This document shows positions 28,166 to 37,669 of a stretch of 64,000 nucleotides of DNA, in pieces (position 1 is the first letter of the stretch; each line of letters opens with the position of its first letter). The DNA is from Teredinibacter sp. KSP-S5-2 (GTDB taxonomy: Bacteria > Pseudomonadota > Gammaproteobacteria > Pseudomonadales > Cellvibrionaceae). Under the pieces are notes generated by a model. It was not told the origin of the DNA. It made no database searches and saw only the letters and a program-made list of their open reading frames with translations. The stretch covers positions 2,664,001 to 2,728,000 of the forward strand of contig NZ_CP120416.1 in assembly GCF_032773895.1 (NCBI RefSeq). The letters run 5' to 3'. The translations under genes and the position numbers were made by a program.

Positions 28166-28807
28166 TTATGCACTGAGATCCCAGGATAAAAGCTGATCAA
28201 AGCGATCAATACACATATTAGGATAATAGGGTTTCAACCGGTCGACATGGTGCGCTCCGTAACTTACAGCAATACGGTGCATGTCTATCGACATCGCCAT
28301 TTCCATATCGTATTCGGTGTCACCAATCATCACAGCCTCTGCAGCACTGACTTCAAACTCGGTCAAAAGTTCGTTCAGCATCTGAGGGTGTGGCTTAGAT
28401 GCAGTTTCATCCGCACAACGAGTACTATCAAAGAATTCAGACATATCCAGGTTATTCAACACCCGATTCAGCCCTTTTCGGCTTTTACCCGTTGCAATAG
28501 CCAGTTTATGACCGCGAGCCTTTAACTCTTCCAGAGTATCCATCACACCGGGGAAGAATGGTGAAGGAATAGTATCTGCAGACAAAAAATGTGAAGAATA
28601 GCCTTCCTTAATCTCATCACACTTAGACTGATCCGCATTCGGATACAAGGTTCTAACCGCCTTAGGAAGCGACAAACCAATAATATTTTTTATGGTTTCA
28701 TCGTCCAACACTTCAACTTTGGCATCCTCAGCGGAGCTCTGCATACAGCGCACAATTTTGGCTGCAGAATCACTAATCGTGCCATCCCAATCAAATATAA
28801 ATAACAC
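28166..28807 (-). CDS. HAD-superfamily hydrolase, phosphoglycolate phosphatase-like
   Basis: A 213-residue HAD phosphatase. Motif I is FDWDGTISDS with the nucleophilic Asp. The cap domain follows. Motif II is AIATGKS, motif III is around KPHPQ, and motif IV is MIGDTEYDMEMA. The substrate cannot be fixed from sequence. It lies between rluC and sppA with a 9-base gap to rluC, an order also found in Pseudomonas, so it is likely part of a housekeeping operon. Confidence 0.9.
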   Translation of the reverse strand: MLFIFDWDGTISDSAAKIVRCMQSSAEDAKVEVLDDETIKNIIGLSLPKAVRTLYPNADQSKCDEIKEGYSSHFLSADTIPSPFFPGVMDTLEELKARGHKLAIATGKSRKGLNRVLNNLDMSEFFDSTRCADETASKPHPQMLNELLTEFEVSAAEAVMIGDTEYDMEMAMSIDMHRIAVSYGAHHVDRLKPYYPNMCIDRFDQLLSWDLSA

Positions 28808-28816
28808 TCTATACCT

Positions 28817-29752
28817 CTAAACTACCGTTAATTTTTCTAAACCGGGGGCTAGATCTTCTGGCAAAGGCGCCTCCAAAAACAAAGCTGTACCATCCGGTAA
28901 CGGTATATTAAGCGAGGTCGCATGAAGAAAAAGACGTTTTATGCCCAGAGATTTCATCGCCTTGTTAAGCTCCCGATCACCGTACTTCTCATCCCCAATC
29001 AAGGGATTACCTACATGTAAGGCGTGAACACGGATCTGGTGGGTTCGACCAGTAATGGGCTTGGCTTTCACTAGCGTTGCCTGCTGATATTGCTGAACAA
29101 CACTAAAGACCGTTTTCGAGGGCTTACCGTCAAAGGCAACTTTAACCACCCGTTCACCGCTGATAAGCTCATTCTTTCTCAACGGCGCATCCACCAAGGT
29201 CTTACGTTTTGACCAATGCCCTTTTACTAACGCCAAGTAGGTTTTATCAATCCCACCTTCCTGGCGAAGCAGATCCTGTAAATACTTCAGCATCGACCGT
29301 TTTTTTGCCACCATCACCAACCCGGAAGTATCACGATCCAAGCGATGGACCAGTTCCAGTGATTTATGTTGACCTGGCAGTTGCCGCAACGCCTCGATCA
29401 AACCAAGATTCACACCACTACCGCCATGAACCGCAAGACCACTTGGCTTATTGATCACTAATAAACTGGGTGACTCATACACAATTCTGTCAGTAAGGAC
29501 TTGTAATAAATCCTCACCAGCCACTACGACCGGCTTGCTTGAGACCCGAACAGGTGGGATACGTACAACATCACCGGGAACAAGTTTTCGCTCTGGCTTG
29601 ACTCGTCCCTTATTGATTCTGACTTCACCTTTTCGAATAATCCGGTAGATAAGAGATTTGGGCACACCTTTTAGCCGGGCAATCAAATAATTATCTATTC
29701 TCTGCCCACCCTCTTCGTCCGAAATGGTGTGAAATACGACTTCTGAACTCAT
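28817..29752 (-). CDS. rluC: 23S rRNA pseudouridine(955/2504/2580) synthase RluC
   Basis: A 311-residue pseudouridine synthase of the RluA/RluC family. The N-terminal S4 RNA-binding domain covers about residues 17-70 (QRIDNYLIARLKGVPKSLIYRIIRKGEVRINKGR). The catalytic motif HRLDRDTSGLV contains the essential Asp139. Later signatures are TGRTHQIRVHALHVGNPLIGD and LFLHATSL. Divergence from rne across a long gap and the following HAD-sppA genes match the Pseudomonas order, which supports RluC over RluD. Confidence 0.94.
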   Translation of the reverse strand: MSSEVVFHTISDEEGGQRIDNYLIARLKGVPKSLIYRIIRKGEVRINKGRVKPERKLVPGDVVRIPPVRVSSKPVVVAGEDLLQVLTDRIVYESPSLLVINKPSGLAVHGGSGVNLGLIEALRQLPGQHKSLELVHRLDRDTSGLVMVAKKRSMLKYLQDLLRQEGGIDKTYLALVKGHWSKRKTLVDAPLRKNELISGERVVKVAFDGKPSKTVFSVVQQYQQATLVKAKPITGRTHQIRVHALHVGNPLIGDEKYGDRELNKAMKSLGIKRLFLHATSLNIPLPDGTALFLEAPLPEDLAPGLEKLTVV

Positions 29753-29868
29753 TTTTACTGATTTTGTCTGTTTCGACTAAAAACCGGCATGATAACAGGG
29801 ATTGACGGCGATAAACCCATTTCTCAGCATTTAAAGCCCCTTTCAGCAAAATTATCTAAGCCGCTGAA

Positions 29869-29897
29869 TTGAAAGGCAATTACTGGGGTGCTATATT
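29869..29897 (+). promoter_or_regulatory. Sigma-70 promoter for rne
   Basis: TTGAAA at 29869-29874 and TATATT at 29892-29897 are separated by exactly 17 bases; each matches consensus at 5 of 6 positions. It points towards rne and would start RNA near 29904, about 790 bases before the rne start codon. A second TTGACA at 30056-30061 has no good -10 partner. Confidence 0.6.
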
Positions 29898-29903
29898 CCA
29901 CCT

Positions 29904-30695
29904 TAGTCAATGCTTACCCCGAGACCGGTGGTTTTTAAACAGTTGTTTAGCATTTTGACGACCTAAACCAGGACAAAGGCACACAAAGGTCACGCCCAAG
30001 TCCCGTTAAGGTACAGTTTTTTATGGTGCTCAGTAATTATACAGCTGGGCGTATATTGACAATCACAGCACACTAACATGACTGTGCAAGAGGTAAGACC
30101 AAGGGTGGCAGGTAGCTACCGGAAGGATTTTTACCCAAAGCCAATACTAAGCTTTGGGCTAAGAGTAACAATGTATATCGTGCTCTATGAAAAAGGCTGA
30201 ACACACTAGTAAGCCTAACTGCGACGAATAATGTCAGGTTTTAGCGCAATTTAGTCTGCGCTGGTAGAAAGAAGTATAAAGACAGAAAATAGCACCAAAA
30301 GCTCAAATACAGAGCAGCCCAGAAGGCCTGAATTGGTGCGCTGAAAAACACATATACCAAGTATTTAGCTTGGGTTCTGTTATTAGCTCACCTGCATTCG
30401 CACAAACATGGTTTTCCATGTACATACCTTCCGTTAACAACCTAGTACATTGGATAAGGTTAAATGCCGCACTAATTGTGGGCATAGGAAAAGAACAAAA
30501 ACTCAACTACACACAGAACTCTGCTCTTCCAAATAAATGGGTTATGCAGGTAACTTCTGGTTGCGTCGCATATTCCGCTGATTGAGACCCAATTCAGTGG
30601 AATGCGTTTTAATTTTCTGAACCTGTCTTTTGTTTCCCCAGAGGCTTGCTCTGGCGTTGTCGTATTAGTTGTGTCGACAATGAGAACACTACAAT
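29904..30695 (+). promoter_or_regulatory. Long structured rne leader region
   Basis: This gap of more than 900 bases holds no convincing gene. It contains several clean hairpins on the rne strand: CCCAAAGC (30134-30141) with GCTTTGGG (30151-30158); AGCGCA (30243-30248) with TGCGCT (30257-30262); and CCAAG (30357-30361) with CTTGG (30369-30373). Enterobacterial rne mRNAs carry a long 5' UTR through which RNase E destabilises its own message. This region could do the same, but I cannot show homology to the known rne leader. Short reading frames inside it lack ribosome sites and domain features. Confidence 0.5.
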
Positions 30696-33452
30696 ATGAA
30701 GAGAATGCTTATTAACGCAACTCAACCTGAAGAGATGCGTGTAGCACTGGTTGATGGACAATGGTTGTATGATCTGGACATCGAAAACCGACTAAGAGAA
30801 CAAAAGAAAGCAAACATCTACAAGGGCAAAATCACCCGAATCGAGCCCAGCTTAGAAGCTGCGTTTGTAGACTACGGTGCAGAACGCCACGGCTTCCTTC
30901 CCCTCAAAGAAATATCCAGAGAATACTTCCTCAAGCAACCGAAAGATATCGATGGACGCATTCGTATCAAGGATGTCGTAAAGGAAGGCCAGGAAGTCAT
31001 TATTCAAGTTGATAAAGAAGAACGTGGTAATAAAGGGGCTGCTTTGACCACTTTTATCAGCCTCGCCGGTCGCTACCTAGTGCTCATGCCTAACAACCCC
31101 AGAGCGGGCGGTATATCCCGCCGCATCGATGGGGATGATCGCGCCGACCTAAAAGATGCGTTAAGCAAGACTGAAGTCCCTCAGGGCATGGGCATTATTG
31201 TCCGAACAGCCGGCGTTGGCCGCAGTGCGGAAGAGCTCCAATGGGACTTGAACTACTTATTACAACTTTGGGAGTCAATCCAAAAGGCGTCTTCCGAGTT
31301 AGATGCACCTCATTTCCTATTCCAGGAAAGTAACGTCATTATCCGAGCGATTCGAGACTACCTCCGCCCCGACATTGGCGAAGTGATCGTGGACACCCGA
31401 GAAGCATACGACCTTGCTGCACACTTCATTGAGAAAGTGATGCCGAACTACCGCAGTAAAGTGAAGTATTACGAGGAAACCGTCCCTCTTTTCAACCGCT
31501 TCCAAATTGAGGGTCAAATCGAAACCGCGTTTGAGCGAGAAGTAAAACTGCCATCAGGCGGCTCGATTGTTATTGACGTAACTGAAGCACTTATCAGTAT
31601 TGATATCAACTCATCCAGGGCAACCAAAGGTGGTGATATCGAAGAAACGGCACTACAGACCAACCTGGAAGCCGCGCAGGAAATTGCTCGCCAATTACGT
31701 CTGCGTGATATCGGTGGTTTGGTGGTCATTGACTTCATTGATATGCAGCCTGTACGCAACCAACGAGCAGTAGAAAACTGCATGAAAGAAGCCCTGGCGA
31801 TGGATAGAGCCCGAGTACAGCTGGGTCGTATCTCTAAATTTGGCCTGTTGGAAATGTCCCGTCAGAGACTTCGCCCCTCTCTTGGTGAAACAACATCCAA
31901 GGTGTGTCCTCGCTGTAGCGGTCAAGGCGTTATTCGTGGAACCAAATCTTTGGCGCTATCTATTCTTCGCCTGGTTCAAGAAGAAGCAAACAAAGAAAGC
32001 AGCGCGGAAATTCGTGCAATTGTGCCAGTACCCGTTGCTACCTACCTGCTCAATGAAAAACGTAAAGCGATCTCAAAGATTGAATCTTGTCATCAGACTC
32101 GAGTGGTCATCTTACCTAATGCAGAGCTGGTAACACCACACTTCGAAGTCCAACGTTTACGTGAAGGCGATATCGACGGCGTTGCCACCAGCTACAAAAT
32201 CGATATTCAGCACGAAGAGACAAAAGAAGAAAACACCCAGGAATTCAAATCTCCTGCTGAGTTACCGAAACCAGCTGTTCAACAACTTGCGCCATCTCAA
32301 CCGGCGCCAAGCGCACCGGATGAGCCTGGAATTATCAGCAAGCTTTTCAAAGCTATTGCTTCATTCTTTAAATCCAGTGGTGACAAGAAAAACAGACAGT
32401 CGCGCAAAGGAAGAAAACGCGGCCATCAGAAACGACGCGTCGATCCACGTAACAAAAATCAACAGACGCGTAATAGAAAAAATAACCGTCGCAGAAAGGA
32501 TGATGAGGTAACGGATAATCTGACCAACAAGCCTCAGACAGCCAGAACTAACGCGCGCGAGCAAAAACCGAATGACAAGCGTGACAATCGATCACGCCGC
32601 AAGAATCAACAGGACAACCGTAACCAGGAACAACCTCAACAACAAAATGATTCACAATCACCTCAACAGGAAGGCCGTCCAAATAGGCGTCCTGCCGGTC
32701 GCAAGGGACGTCCTCAAGAGCGCAAGCGCAAGCCTTTGCCAACGGAAGTTGAACAGGATTTGAACCAACAGGTAAATCAGGCGATTGATACTGCGGATTC
32801 TCACAAAGCTGAGAGCGAGAAACGAGAAAATACTGCCGGCAACACCGCTTCCAACCATGCCGAAGAAAAGCCACAAGCTAACCAGCATAGTGAGCAAAGC
32901 ATGGCGGTAAGTGACACATCGGTTAATCCGCAAATCACAGACGCCGTAACCAACCAAGCAGGCACTGAATCCGCAATAGAGACTACTGATGAAAGTCAGA
33001 GGTTGGGAGAAAAACAGGTTGCCGACGCCCCTGTAGTTGAGGTATCCACTAAAGATGCTAAAGCCCCTATTACTGCTGCTGCAGAAGAACTGAAAGATGA
33101 ACCTCAGGTACAAGAAGAAGCTCCTCAGGTTTCAGAAAATGAGCCTTCTTCCACTTCCGAAGCAGTACAAGTAGAGAAAACACCAACAGAAGCCCAGCCA
33201 GTCGCAAAGGAACCGAAGACTTATACTCGAGCAGCAAACGATCCTCGCTTAGCCCCTAAGCCTGTATCAACTACCCTAGTGACCAGTATCGAGTACCCAA
33301 TTTCGATGACTCGACCACTGGATACATCCAAGCCGGCCGAGATTACACGTAGTCCCCGTCCGTTTACCCGCGCAGCAAATGATCCAAGAACGCGCGCACA
33401 AACAGCAGCGGATACAAGTGAAATGCCAGCAGAGGTTGGGAATCAGGAATAA
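30696..33452 (+). CDS. rne: Ribonuclease E
   Basis: A 918-residue endonuclease, the core of the RNA degradosome. The catalytic half begins [21 protein letters not shown], with an S1 domain at about 35-120. The catalytic aspartates lie in [12 protein letters not shown] and VVIDFIDMQ. The zinc link is CPRCSGQG. After about residue 530 the protein is low-complexity: an amphipathic segment near [16 protein letters not shown] (a likely membrane anchor), an Arg-rich RNA-binding stretch, then an acidic Glu/Gln/Ala-rich tail. The octamer TRAANDPR occurs twice, at residues 844-851 and 891-898. From memory, an NDPR motif in Pseudomonas RNase E recruits PNPase. Rne/Rng confusion is excluded by the long tail. 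Confidence 0.96.
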   Translation: MKRMLINATQPEEMRVALVDGQWLYDLDIENRLREQKKANIYKGKITRIEPSLEAAFVDYGAERHGFLPLKEISREYFLKQPKDIDGRIRIKDVVKEGQEVIIQVDKEERGNKGAALTTFISLAGRYLVLMPNNPRAGGISRRIDGDDRADLKDALSKTEVPQGMGIIVRTAGVGRSAEELQWDLNYLLQLWESIQKASSELDAPHFLFQESNVIIRAIRDYLRPDIGEVIVDTREAYDLAAHFIEKVMPNYRSKVKYYEETVPLFNRFQIEGQIETAFEREVKLPSGGSIVIDVTEALISIDINSSRATKGGDIEETALQTNLEAAQEIARQLRLRDIGGLVVIDFIDMQPVRNQRAVENCMKEALAMDRARVQLGRISKFGLLEMSRQRLRPSLGETTSKVCPRCSGQGVIRGTKSLALSILRLVQEEANKESSAEIRAIVPVPVATYLLNEKRKAISKIESCHQTRVVILPNAELVTPHFEVQRLREGDIDGVATSYKIDIQHEETKEENTQEFKSPAELPKPAVQQLAPSQPAPSAPDEPGIISKLFKAIASFFKSSGDKKNRQSRKGRKRGHQKRRVDPRNKNQQTRNRKNNRRRKDDEVTDNLTNKPQTARTNAREQKPNDKRDNRSRRKNQQDNRNQEQPQQQNDSQSPQQEGRPNRRPAGRKGRPQERKRKPLPTEVEQDLNQQVNQAIDTADSHKAESEKRENTAGNTASNHAEEKPQANQHSEQSMAVSDTSVNPQITDAVTNQAGTESAIETTDESQRLGEKQVADAPVVEVSTKDAKAPITAAAEELKDEPQVQEEAPQVSENEPSSTSEAVQVEKTPTEAQPVAKEPKTYTRAANDPRLAPKPVSTTLVTSIEYPISMTRPLDTSKPAEITRSPRPFTRAANDPRTRAQTAADTSEMPAEVGNQE

Positions 33453-33486
33453 ATCAAAAAAAATCGAAAAAACATAGGCTTATGAC

Positions 33487-33514
33487 TTGTTCCTCGCGTA
33501 ATCCTATGTATAAT
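33487..33514 (+). promoter_or_regulatory. Promoter of tRNA-Ser
   Basis: A perfect -10 TATAAT at 33509-33514 lies 16 bases after a weak -35 TTGTTC at 33487-33492, ending 11 bases before the mature tRNA. The bases after the -10 (CTGCTGCC) are fairly GC-rich, as is common at stringently controlled stable-RNA promoters. Confidence 0.65.
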
Positions 33515-33525
33515 CTGCTGCCTCC

Positions 33526-33613
33526 GGTGGGGTGGCTGAGTGGTCGAAAGCGGCGGTCTTGAAAACCGTTGAGTGTAACAGCTCCCAGAGTTCGAATCTC
33601 TGCCCCACCGCCA
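33526..33613 (+). tRNA. tRNA-Ser (anticodon UGA)
   Basis: An 88-base type II tRNA with encoded CCA. The acceptor GGTGGGG (33526-33532) pairs with CCCCACC (33603-33609), then discriminator G and CCA. The D arm is TGGCTGAGTGG. The anticodon loop CTTGAAA at 33558-33564 puts TGA at 33560-33562. A long variable arm and the T arm with TTCGAAT complete the cloverleaf. It reads UCA and, by wobble, other UCN codons. It has its own promoter and terminator, 73 bases after rne. Confidence 0.97.
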
Positions 33614-33620
33614 TATATCA

Positions 33621-33657
33621 AAGGGCTTATCTAGAAATAGATAAGCCCTTTTCTTTT
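33621..33657 (+). terminator. Rho-independent terminator of tRNA-Ser
   Basis: A perfect 13-bp stem pairs positions 33621-33633 (AAGGGCTTATCTA) with 33638-33650. The loop is GAAA, followed by TTCTTTT. It begins 7 bases after the tRNA CCA. Confidence 0.92.
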
Positions 33658-33701
33658 ATGTGCTCGACATTCATATTCTTTTCCGCAATGTAGGCGCGCA
33701 C

Positions 33702-33770
33702 CTATAGCCGCCCAGCCACACCAACAGCGACAAGTAAAAGCATTCCAACCAATAGTTTGATAAAACTCAT
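33702..33770 (-). CDS. Possible 22-residue hydrophobic small protein
   Basis: A minus-strand frame with ATG at 33770 encodes a peptide beginning MSFIKLLVGMLLLVAVGV and ending with a short basic tail, followed by TAG. It has the look of a single membrane-spanning peptide. GGGGA lies about 9 bases upstream and AGGAG directly abuts the ATG. There is no homologue I recognise and no promoter I can show. A chance frame of this length is quite possible. Confidence 0.25.
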   Translation of the reverse strand: MSFIKLLVGMLLLVAVGVAGRL

Positions 33771-33856
33771 CTCCTATCCCCAACTTTATGTCTATTATCA
33801 AACTTTAAAGACTGTCTTTTATGGCTTCCCCTCACCTCTAAACAGAACAAGCTGGT

Positions 33857-34768
33857 ATGCGTTGTATTTTTATGCCACTGTTTGTCGCCCTATTTGTACA
33901 TTGCCCTGCAACATACGGGCAAACACCTGATAGTGCCTCATCGAAAGTACTTACGGTGATTATCGCCGAAGATGTCGCTAGTGATGTCCAACGTTTTCTG
34001 GCAGAGAAAAAACTTCCGGCAACTGGTATCACAGACTTTGGTGGTAAATACTCACGACGGGACGTTGTGGAAGTCATTTTATTTCACCAGGCTCTGCGCC
34101 TGGGGGGCTTTGAAGGAACGATCCAATTCTCTACACAAGCGGACATAAGGCGCGCACTGAGAAAGCTCTCACAGGGTAAATACGCAGCCTGGGCAACCAC
34201 TCTGCCAGACTCCCTCATTGAGGAGGAACAAAACCTCTTAAAATCCGAACCTTTGGTATATGACAGCAACTACTATGTTGGCTTATACACGACCCGAGAA
34301 AACCTTCAATTGCTTTCTCCTAGAACTCTGAGCAAACTCCGCGAATACTGCGTAGTCTCAAGTAATCTATGGGTAGCAGACTGGAAGACCCTCCAGGCAA
34401 TGGAACTCCCCTGCCTACATTCTGCCGACCGCTGGGAATTGATATTGAGAATGCTGAAAAAAGGGCGCTCGCAATTTACCATGGCACCATTCCAAAACAC
34501 GCCCGATATGCGATTTGTAACAGATGAAGTTACCCTATTTCCGGTGCCGGGAATTAAAATTGCCTTACTGGGAAAACGGCATTGGGTAACCAGTGGCAAG
34601 CATCCCTATGGAAGCATGACGTTATCCTACTTGAATAAGGGCCTGGATATACTTCATTCCCAAGGGACAGTGATCAAGGCCTACAGAGAGTCAGGGACCA
34701 TACAAAGCACAACAGACCGATGGATTGTCATCAATAAACCTAACCAGAAAAAACCACCCCAAAACTAA
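33857..34768 (+). CDS. Periplasmic solute-binding-like protein of unknown function
   Basis: A 303-residue exported protein with a signal peptide (IFMPLFVALFVHCPATYG). The layout suggests a type 2 periplasmic binding fold: KVLTVIIAEDV near the start, a central RRALRKLSQGKYAAWATTLPDS segment, and a return lobe with GLYTTRENLQLLSPRTLSKLR. I do not recognise the family. No permease or histidine kinase partner is near, so it may be an orphan sensor-like or remnant protein. The C-terminus is basic and proline-rich. It follows tRNA-Ser and precedes a lipoprotein gene by about 120 bases. Confidence 0.55.
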   Translation: MRCIFMPLFVALFVHCPATYGQTPDSASSKVLTVIIAEDVASDVQRFLAEKKLPATGITDFGGKYSRRDVVEVILFHQALRLGGFEGTIQFSTQADIRRALRKLSQGKYAAWATTLPDSLIEEEQNLLKSEPLVYDSNYYVGLYTTRENLQLLSPRTLSKLREYCVVSSNLWVADWKTLQAMELPCLHSADRWELILRMLKKGRSQFTMAPFQNTPDMRFVTDEVTLFPVPGIKIALLGKRHWVTSGKHPYGSMTLSYLNKGLDILHSQGTVIKAYRESGTIQSTTDRWIVINKPNQKKPPQN

Positions 34769-34886
34769 GTAAGATGACATTTTCTTTCATCTTTTAATCT
34801 TGTCTGCGACAGTGCTTGATTGTTACATTGGTACAAGCATACTTACAATCTACCTCACTATAACGATAATCAATAGGAACCTTGAT

Positions 34887-35507
34887 ATGCGCAGGATATT
34901 ATTAGGTTTAGCGATAGTTGTAATCGCAACCGGCTGTTCAGAGAACAACAATCCGTATATGGATGACATTCAGGCCGCCAAAGAGAAAACCCAGCAATGC
35001 CTGGATGAACTACATGCAGCCATCTCCGCTCGCAATGAAGCAGAAATGAACCGGCTCACTAACGACGAACAATGCATGCTAGCGAACAAAGCCCATGCTC
35101 GGCACGTTAACCAATCAAAAATTTCTCCGGCTATTCCCCCATCGAATGATCCGAGGCAACCCGCGACAGATTCGAACCACGGTACACAGATCAGCCCTGT
35201 TGAAATCGAAGCAGCAAAAGCCAAACAAAATGAAGAGTGGGAAAAGGAGTTCCGAGCTATGGAATTTCGCGATTACTACCAGCTTTCAAAAAAATGCTTA
35301 ACTTCTATGATCGAGAGAAAAACACCTCGCTGCGCGGTAGTAAGAAGCTTAATCAACGAACGATACGAGGCAGAAGAAAAAACTCTCCTCGCAGAATATC
35401 AAGACAAGTCTCTCGAAGAGTACGCTAAAGCAGTTTGTACAGGCGAAAGCCGTGATGATGCAAAATGTGAAATAGCCTTACGAGCTTCAGGCAAAGCACG
35501 TCAGTAA
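34887..35507 (+). CDS. Hypothetical lipoprotein
   Basis: A 206-residue predicted lipoprotein. I placed the start at the ATG at 34887, because AGGAA lies 8 bases upstream and the product begins as a signal peptide (MRRILLGLAIVVIATGC) with the lipid-modified Cys at residue 17. The in-frame ATG at 34800 would bury this signal. The mature part is polar and helical with several cysteines (CLDEL, EQCML, KKCLTSM, RCAVV, VCTGES, KCEIAL). I do not recognise a family. A terminator follows. Confidence 0.65.
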   Translation: MRRILLGLAIVVIATGCSENNNPYMDDIQAAKEKTQQCLDELHAAISARNEAEMNRLTNDEQCMLANKAHARHVNQSKISPAIPPSNDPRQPATDSNHGTQISPVEIEAAKAKQNEEWEKEFRAMEFRDYYQLSKKCLTSMIERKTPRCAVVRSLINERYEAEEKTLLAEYQDKSLEEYAKAVCTGESRDDAKCEIALRASGKARQ

Positions 35508-35521
35508 CCCCTCTGCCCATG

Positions 35522-35554
35522 CCCACACCCTATTTAGCGGTGTGGGGTTCCTTT
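35522..35554 (+). terminator. Terminator after the lipoprotein gene
   Basis: CCCACACC (35522-35529) pairs with GGTGTGGG (35539-35546) across a 9-base loop, followed by GTTCCTTTCT. It sits between two convergent genes. Confidence 0.75.
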
Positions 35555-35602
35555 CTCATAATTTTTCTTCTCAATAAATCACTTTTATTTTTCTATATAC
35601 AA

Positions 35603-36118
35603 CTAAAACGTTTGAGAAATAAAAATTAATGCTCCCACGATTAGCAATCCAAACCATCCGGGATGTCGCCCTTTTGTCGCAACAAGCACCAAAACACAAC
35701 CGACTAAAAATGCCACTCCTATTGCATTTAGCACAACCAAACGAACTGAACCAATATCCAATGCAATAGTTAAAAGGATCGCAGAAAAAGTCCACCCAAA
35801 TACACTAACCAAATGCCATGTAGCCCAAAGAATTCTTACACTACCTGGCTTCAGAGGAAAAACACCCTCACCAGAAATAACACCGAAGTTACGCAGTTTA
35901 CTGAAAACAAGCATCTCTCCGAGAATTGAATGCACACACCCGACAAAAGCAGCAATAATAGCTGCAGCAACTAAAGCACTTTGCATACACACACTCTGCG
36001 ATTTATCACTTAGATACCCCCTATCAAAAATATAACCATCTATGCACACACATTTGATATGCTCATACAAGAAATAGAAAAAAACAACGACATATCTCTG
36101 TACATCATGCAGAAACAT
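35603..36118 (-). CDS. Small integral membrane protein, unknown function
   Basis: A 171-residue hydrophobic protein with about four membrane segments in its C-terminal 125 residues: SALVAAAIIAAFVGCVHSILG, a helix around LWATWHLVSVFGWTFSAILL, VVLNAIGVAFLVGCVLVLVA and WFGLLIVGALIFISQTF. HSILGEMLVFSKLR resembles a family of small membrane proteins I have seen but cannot name. The start is uncertain. AAGGAG lies 6 bases before the ATG at 36118, but the conserved part begins at an internal ATG at 35986, which has no clear ribosome site. Confidence 0.55.
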   Translation of the reverse strand: MFLHDVQRYVVVFFYFLYEHIKCVCIDGYIFDRGYLSDKSQSVCMQSALVAAAIIAAFVGCVHSILGEMLVFSKLRNFGVISGEGVFPLKPGSVRILWATWHLVSVFGWTFSAILLTIALDIGSVRLVVLNAIGVAFLVGCVLVLVATKGRHPGWFGLLIVGALIFISQTF

Positions 36119-36133
36119 CATATTCTCCTTCAT

Positions 36134-36445
36134 TTAACACCTCAAGCCAGAGCTTTCCTTTTTCTTCAGCAGTCAAAAAAGTATAGAGCCTAATTAGCAG
36201 CGTTTAAGATCTATTTAAAAAAAGCCCCCTCTTGATAAAAAATTAACTTCAACCAGTTGTTTTTGGGGTTGACTCTACGGCAATCACAACGATGACAAGC
36301 GATCGAAAAACTAAAAAAAATATCCTCCTGCTCCATATGACTAACTCCACTAACTTCGACTGATATACATCTAGACGACGTCACCAAAATTCCGTTATAT
36401 TCGTGGGCATACATAATTCAAGACAAACTCTACAAGGTAATACAC
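36134..36445. other. Intergenic region without a recognised gene
   Basis: AT-rich gap between a minus-strand membrane-protein gene and yceH. It presumably holds two divergent promoters, but I could not identify hexamer pairs with confidence. A 67-codon minus-strand frame at 36211-36414 looks like chance. AAGGT lies before the yceH ATG. Confidence 0.4.
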
Positions 36446-37117
36446 ATGGAACTGACGCTTACTCAGGCTCGCGTAATTGGCTCACTACTTGAAAAAGAAA
36501 TTACCACTCCAGACCAGTACCCCCTCACCCTCAATTCACTTACCACTGCCTGCAACCAGAAGACCAGCCGGGAACCGGTAATGAGTTTGACTGAAACCGA
36601 CGTACAGGAAGTTCTGGATGAACTAAATAAAAAAGGCTTAATTAGCGAAGTGGTTTTTGGCAGTCGGGTACCAAAATATAAACATCGTTTCTGCAATACC
36701 GAATTCAGCCAACTACAACTAAACAAAAAAGAACTTGCCTGCATATGCATCATGTTATTGCGCGGCCCGCAAAGCACAGGAGAACTGCGGACGCGAACAA
36801 CCCGACTATACGGGTTTGTAGATGTATCTCAGGTGGAAAACACGTTGGAGCAACTAATGCAACGAGACGGAGACCCACTGATTGTTCGCTTAGAAAAAGA
36901 ATCAGGAAAACGGGATTTTCGCTACATGCATCTATTGGGAGATGAAGAAAGCTTTAATCAATACGTATCCTCGCAACAGGAAAAGCAAGCCGTAGGCACC
37001 TCAGTAATGAGTAAAAATCAATATCTGGAACGAATAGAATCGCTGGAAAAAGAAGTAGCCGAACTTAAGGATGAAGTCGCTTACCTAAAACAACAATGGG
37101 AAGAACTGAATAGCTAA
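36446..37117 (+). CDS. yceH: YceH family protein (DUF480, winged-helix)
   Basis: A 223-residue protein of the YceH/DUF480 family. The opening signature [41 protein letters not shown] is highly characteristic. The second winged-helix module contains [24 protein letters not shown]-terminal coiled coil at about residues 195-220 ([18 protein letters not shown]) is also typical. The architecture suggests DNA binding, but no target is established. Confidence 0.93.
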   Translation: MELTLTQARVIGSLLEKEITTPDQYPLTLNSLTTACNQKTSREPVMSLTETDVQEVLDELNKKGLISEVVFGSRVPKYKHRFCNTEFSQLQLNKKELACICIMLLRGPQSTGELRTRTTRLYGFVDVSQVENTLEQLMQRDGDPLIVRLEKESGKRDFRYMHLLGDEESFNQYVSSQQEKQAVGTSVMSKNQYLERIESLEKEVAELKDEVAYLKQQWEELNS

Positions 37118-37669
37118 TTCGTTCAAAGCCAAAATCAGATTAGTTTATTTACCACATGCTCTATTTTAAGCAGGGAAGCTTCTGGCTACTCGCCCGTTTC
37201 TTGGCAATAAAGCCTTTACAAAAAACTCTCTATCAAAAAAACGGGTCGATAGATTTGAGCCCTTCTCAGCCTTATCAATTAAAAATCAAATCGCTAATAC
37301 AACTAAATAACTGTCTTTATTTGAAGGCCCATTCAAAAATAAACCCGGAATCACACTCATCGTCCATCACAAAAAACAAACCTCATTTACTACGCCAGAT
37401 AATGATATAAATATTTTTATTGCACGCCTCGACGGCCCCACCATATCTATTTCAGACTTTGCTATTCGCTTTTTGGATATTTTTGTTTAACTTTTTAGAC
37501 TGCATGCACAATTAGTAAAAAAGCATTAGAAAATAATCCCGAGACATCCAAAAGCTGCTATTGTTATTTGAGGCTGCTTGTTCTAGCGACAGAAGAAATC
37601 GGGGTATGCCTAACCAGGCCATAGAATCCTTCTGAATATAAACTCATTATTTAGTAGAAAGAATTATAG
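37118..37669. other. Intergenic region of about 550 bases, no gene seen
   Basis: AT-rich gap between yceH and the HD-GYP gene. An 84-codon frame at 37156-37410 begins just after yceH but shows no domain, no ribosome site and biased, chance-like composition. No terminator-grade hairpin or repeat was found. The HD-GYP promoter should lie near the right edge. Confidence 0.4.

Noticed and set aside
30056-30084. TTGACA as an alternative rne promoter
   Set aside because: A perfect -35 hexamer, but no acceptable -10 at 15-19 bases (best is a 12-base spacer).
30370-30585. 71-codon frame in the rne leader
   Set aside because: No ribosome site, no domain and it ends before rne; it lies among hairpins of the leader.
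36211-36414. 67-codon minus-strand frame upstream of yceH
   Set aside because: Composition and lack of start signals indicate chance in AT-rich DNA.
37156-37410. 84-codon frame after yceH
   Set aside because: No ribosome site, no recognisable domain and biased, chance-like composition.
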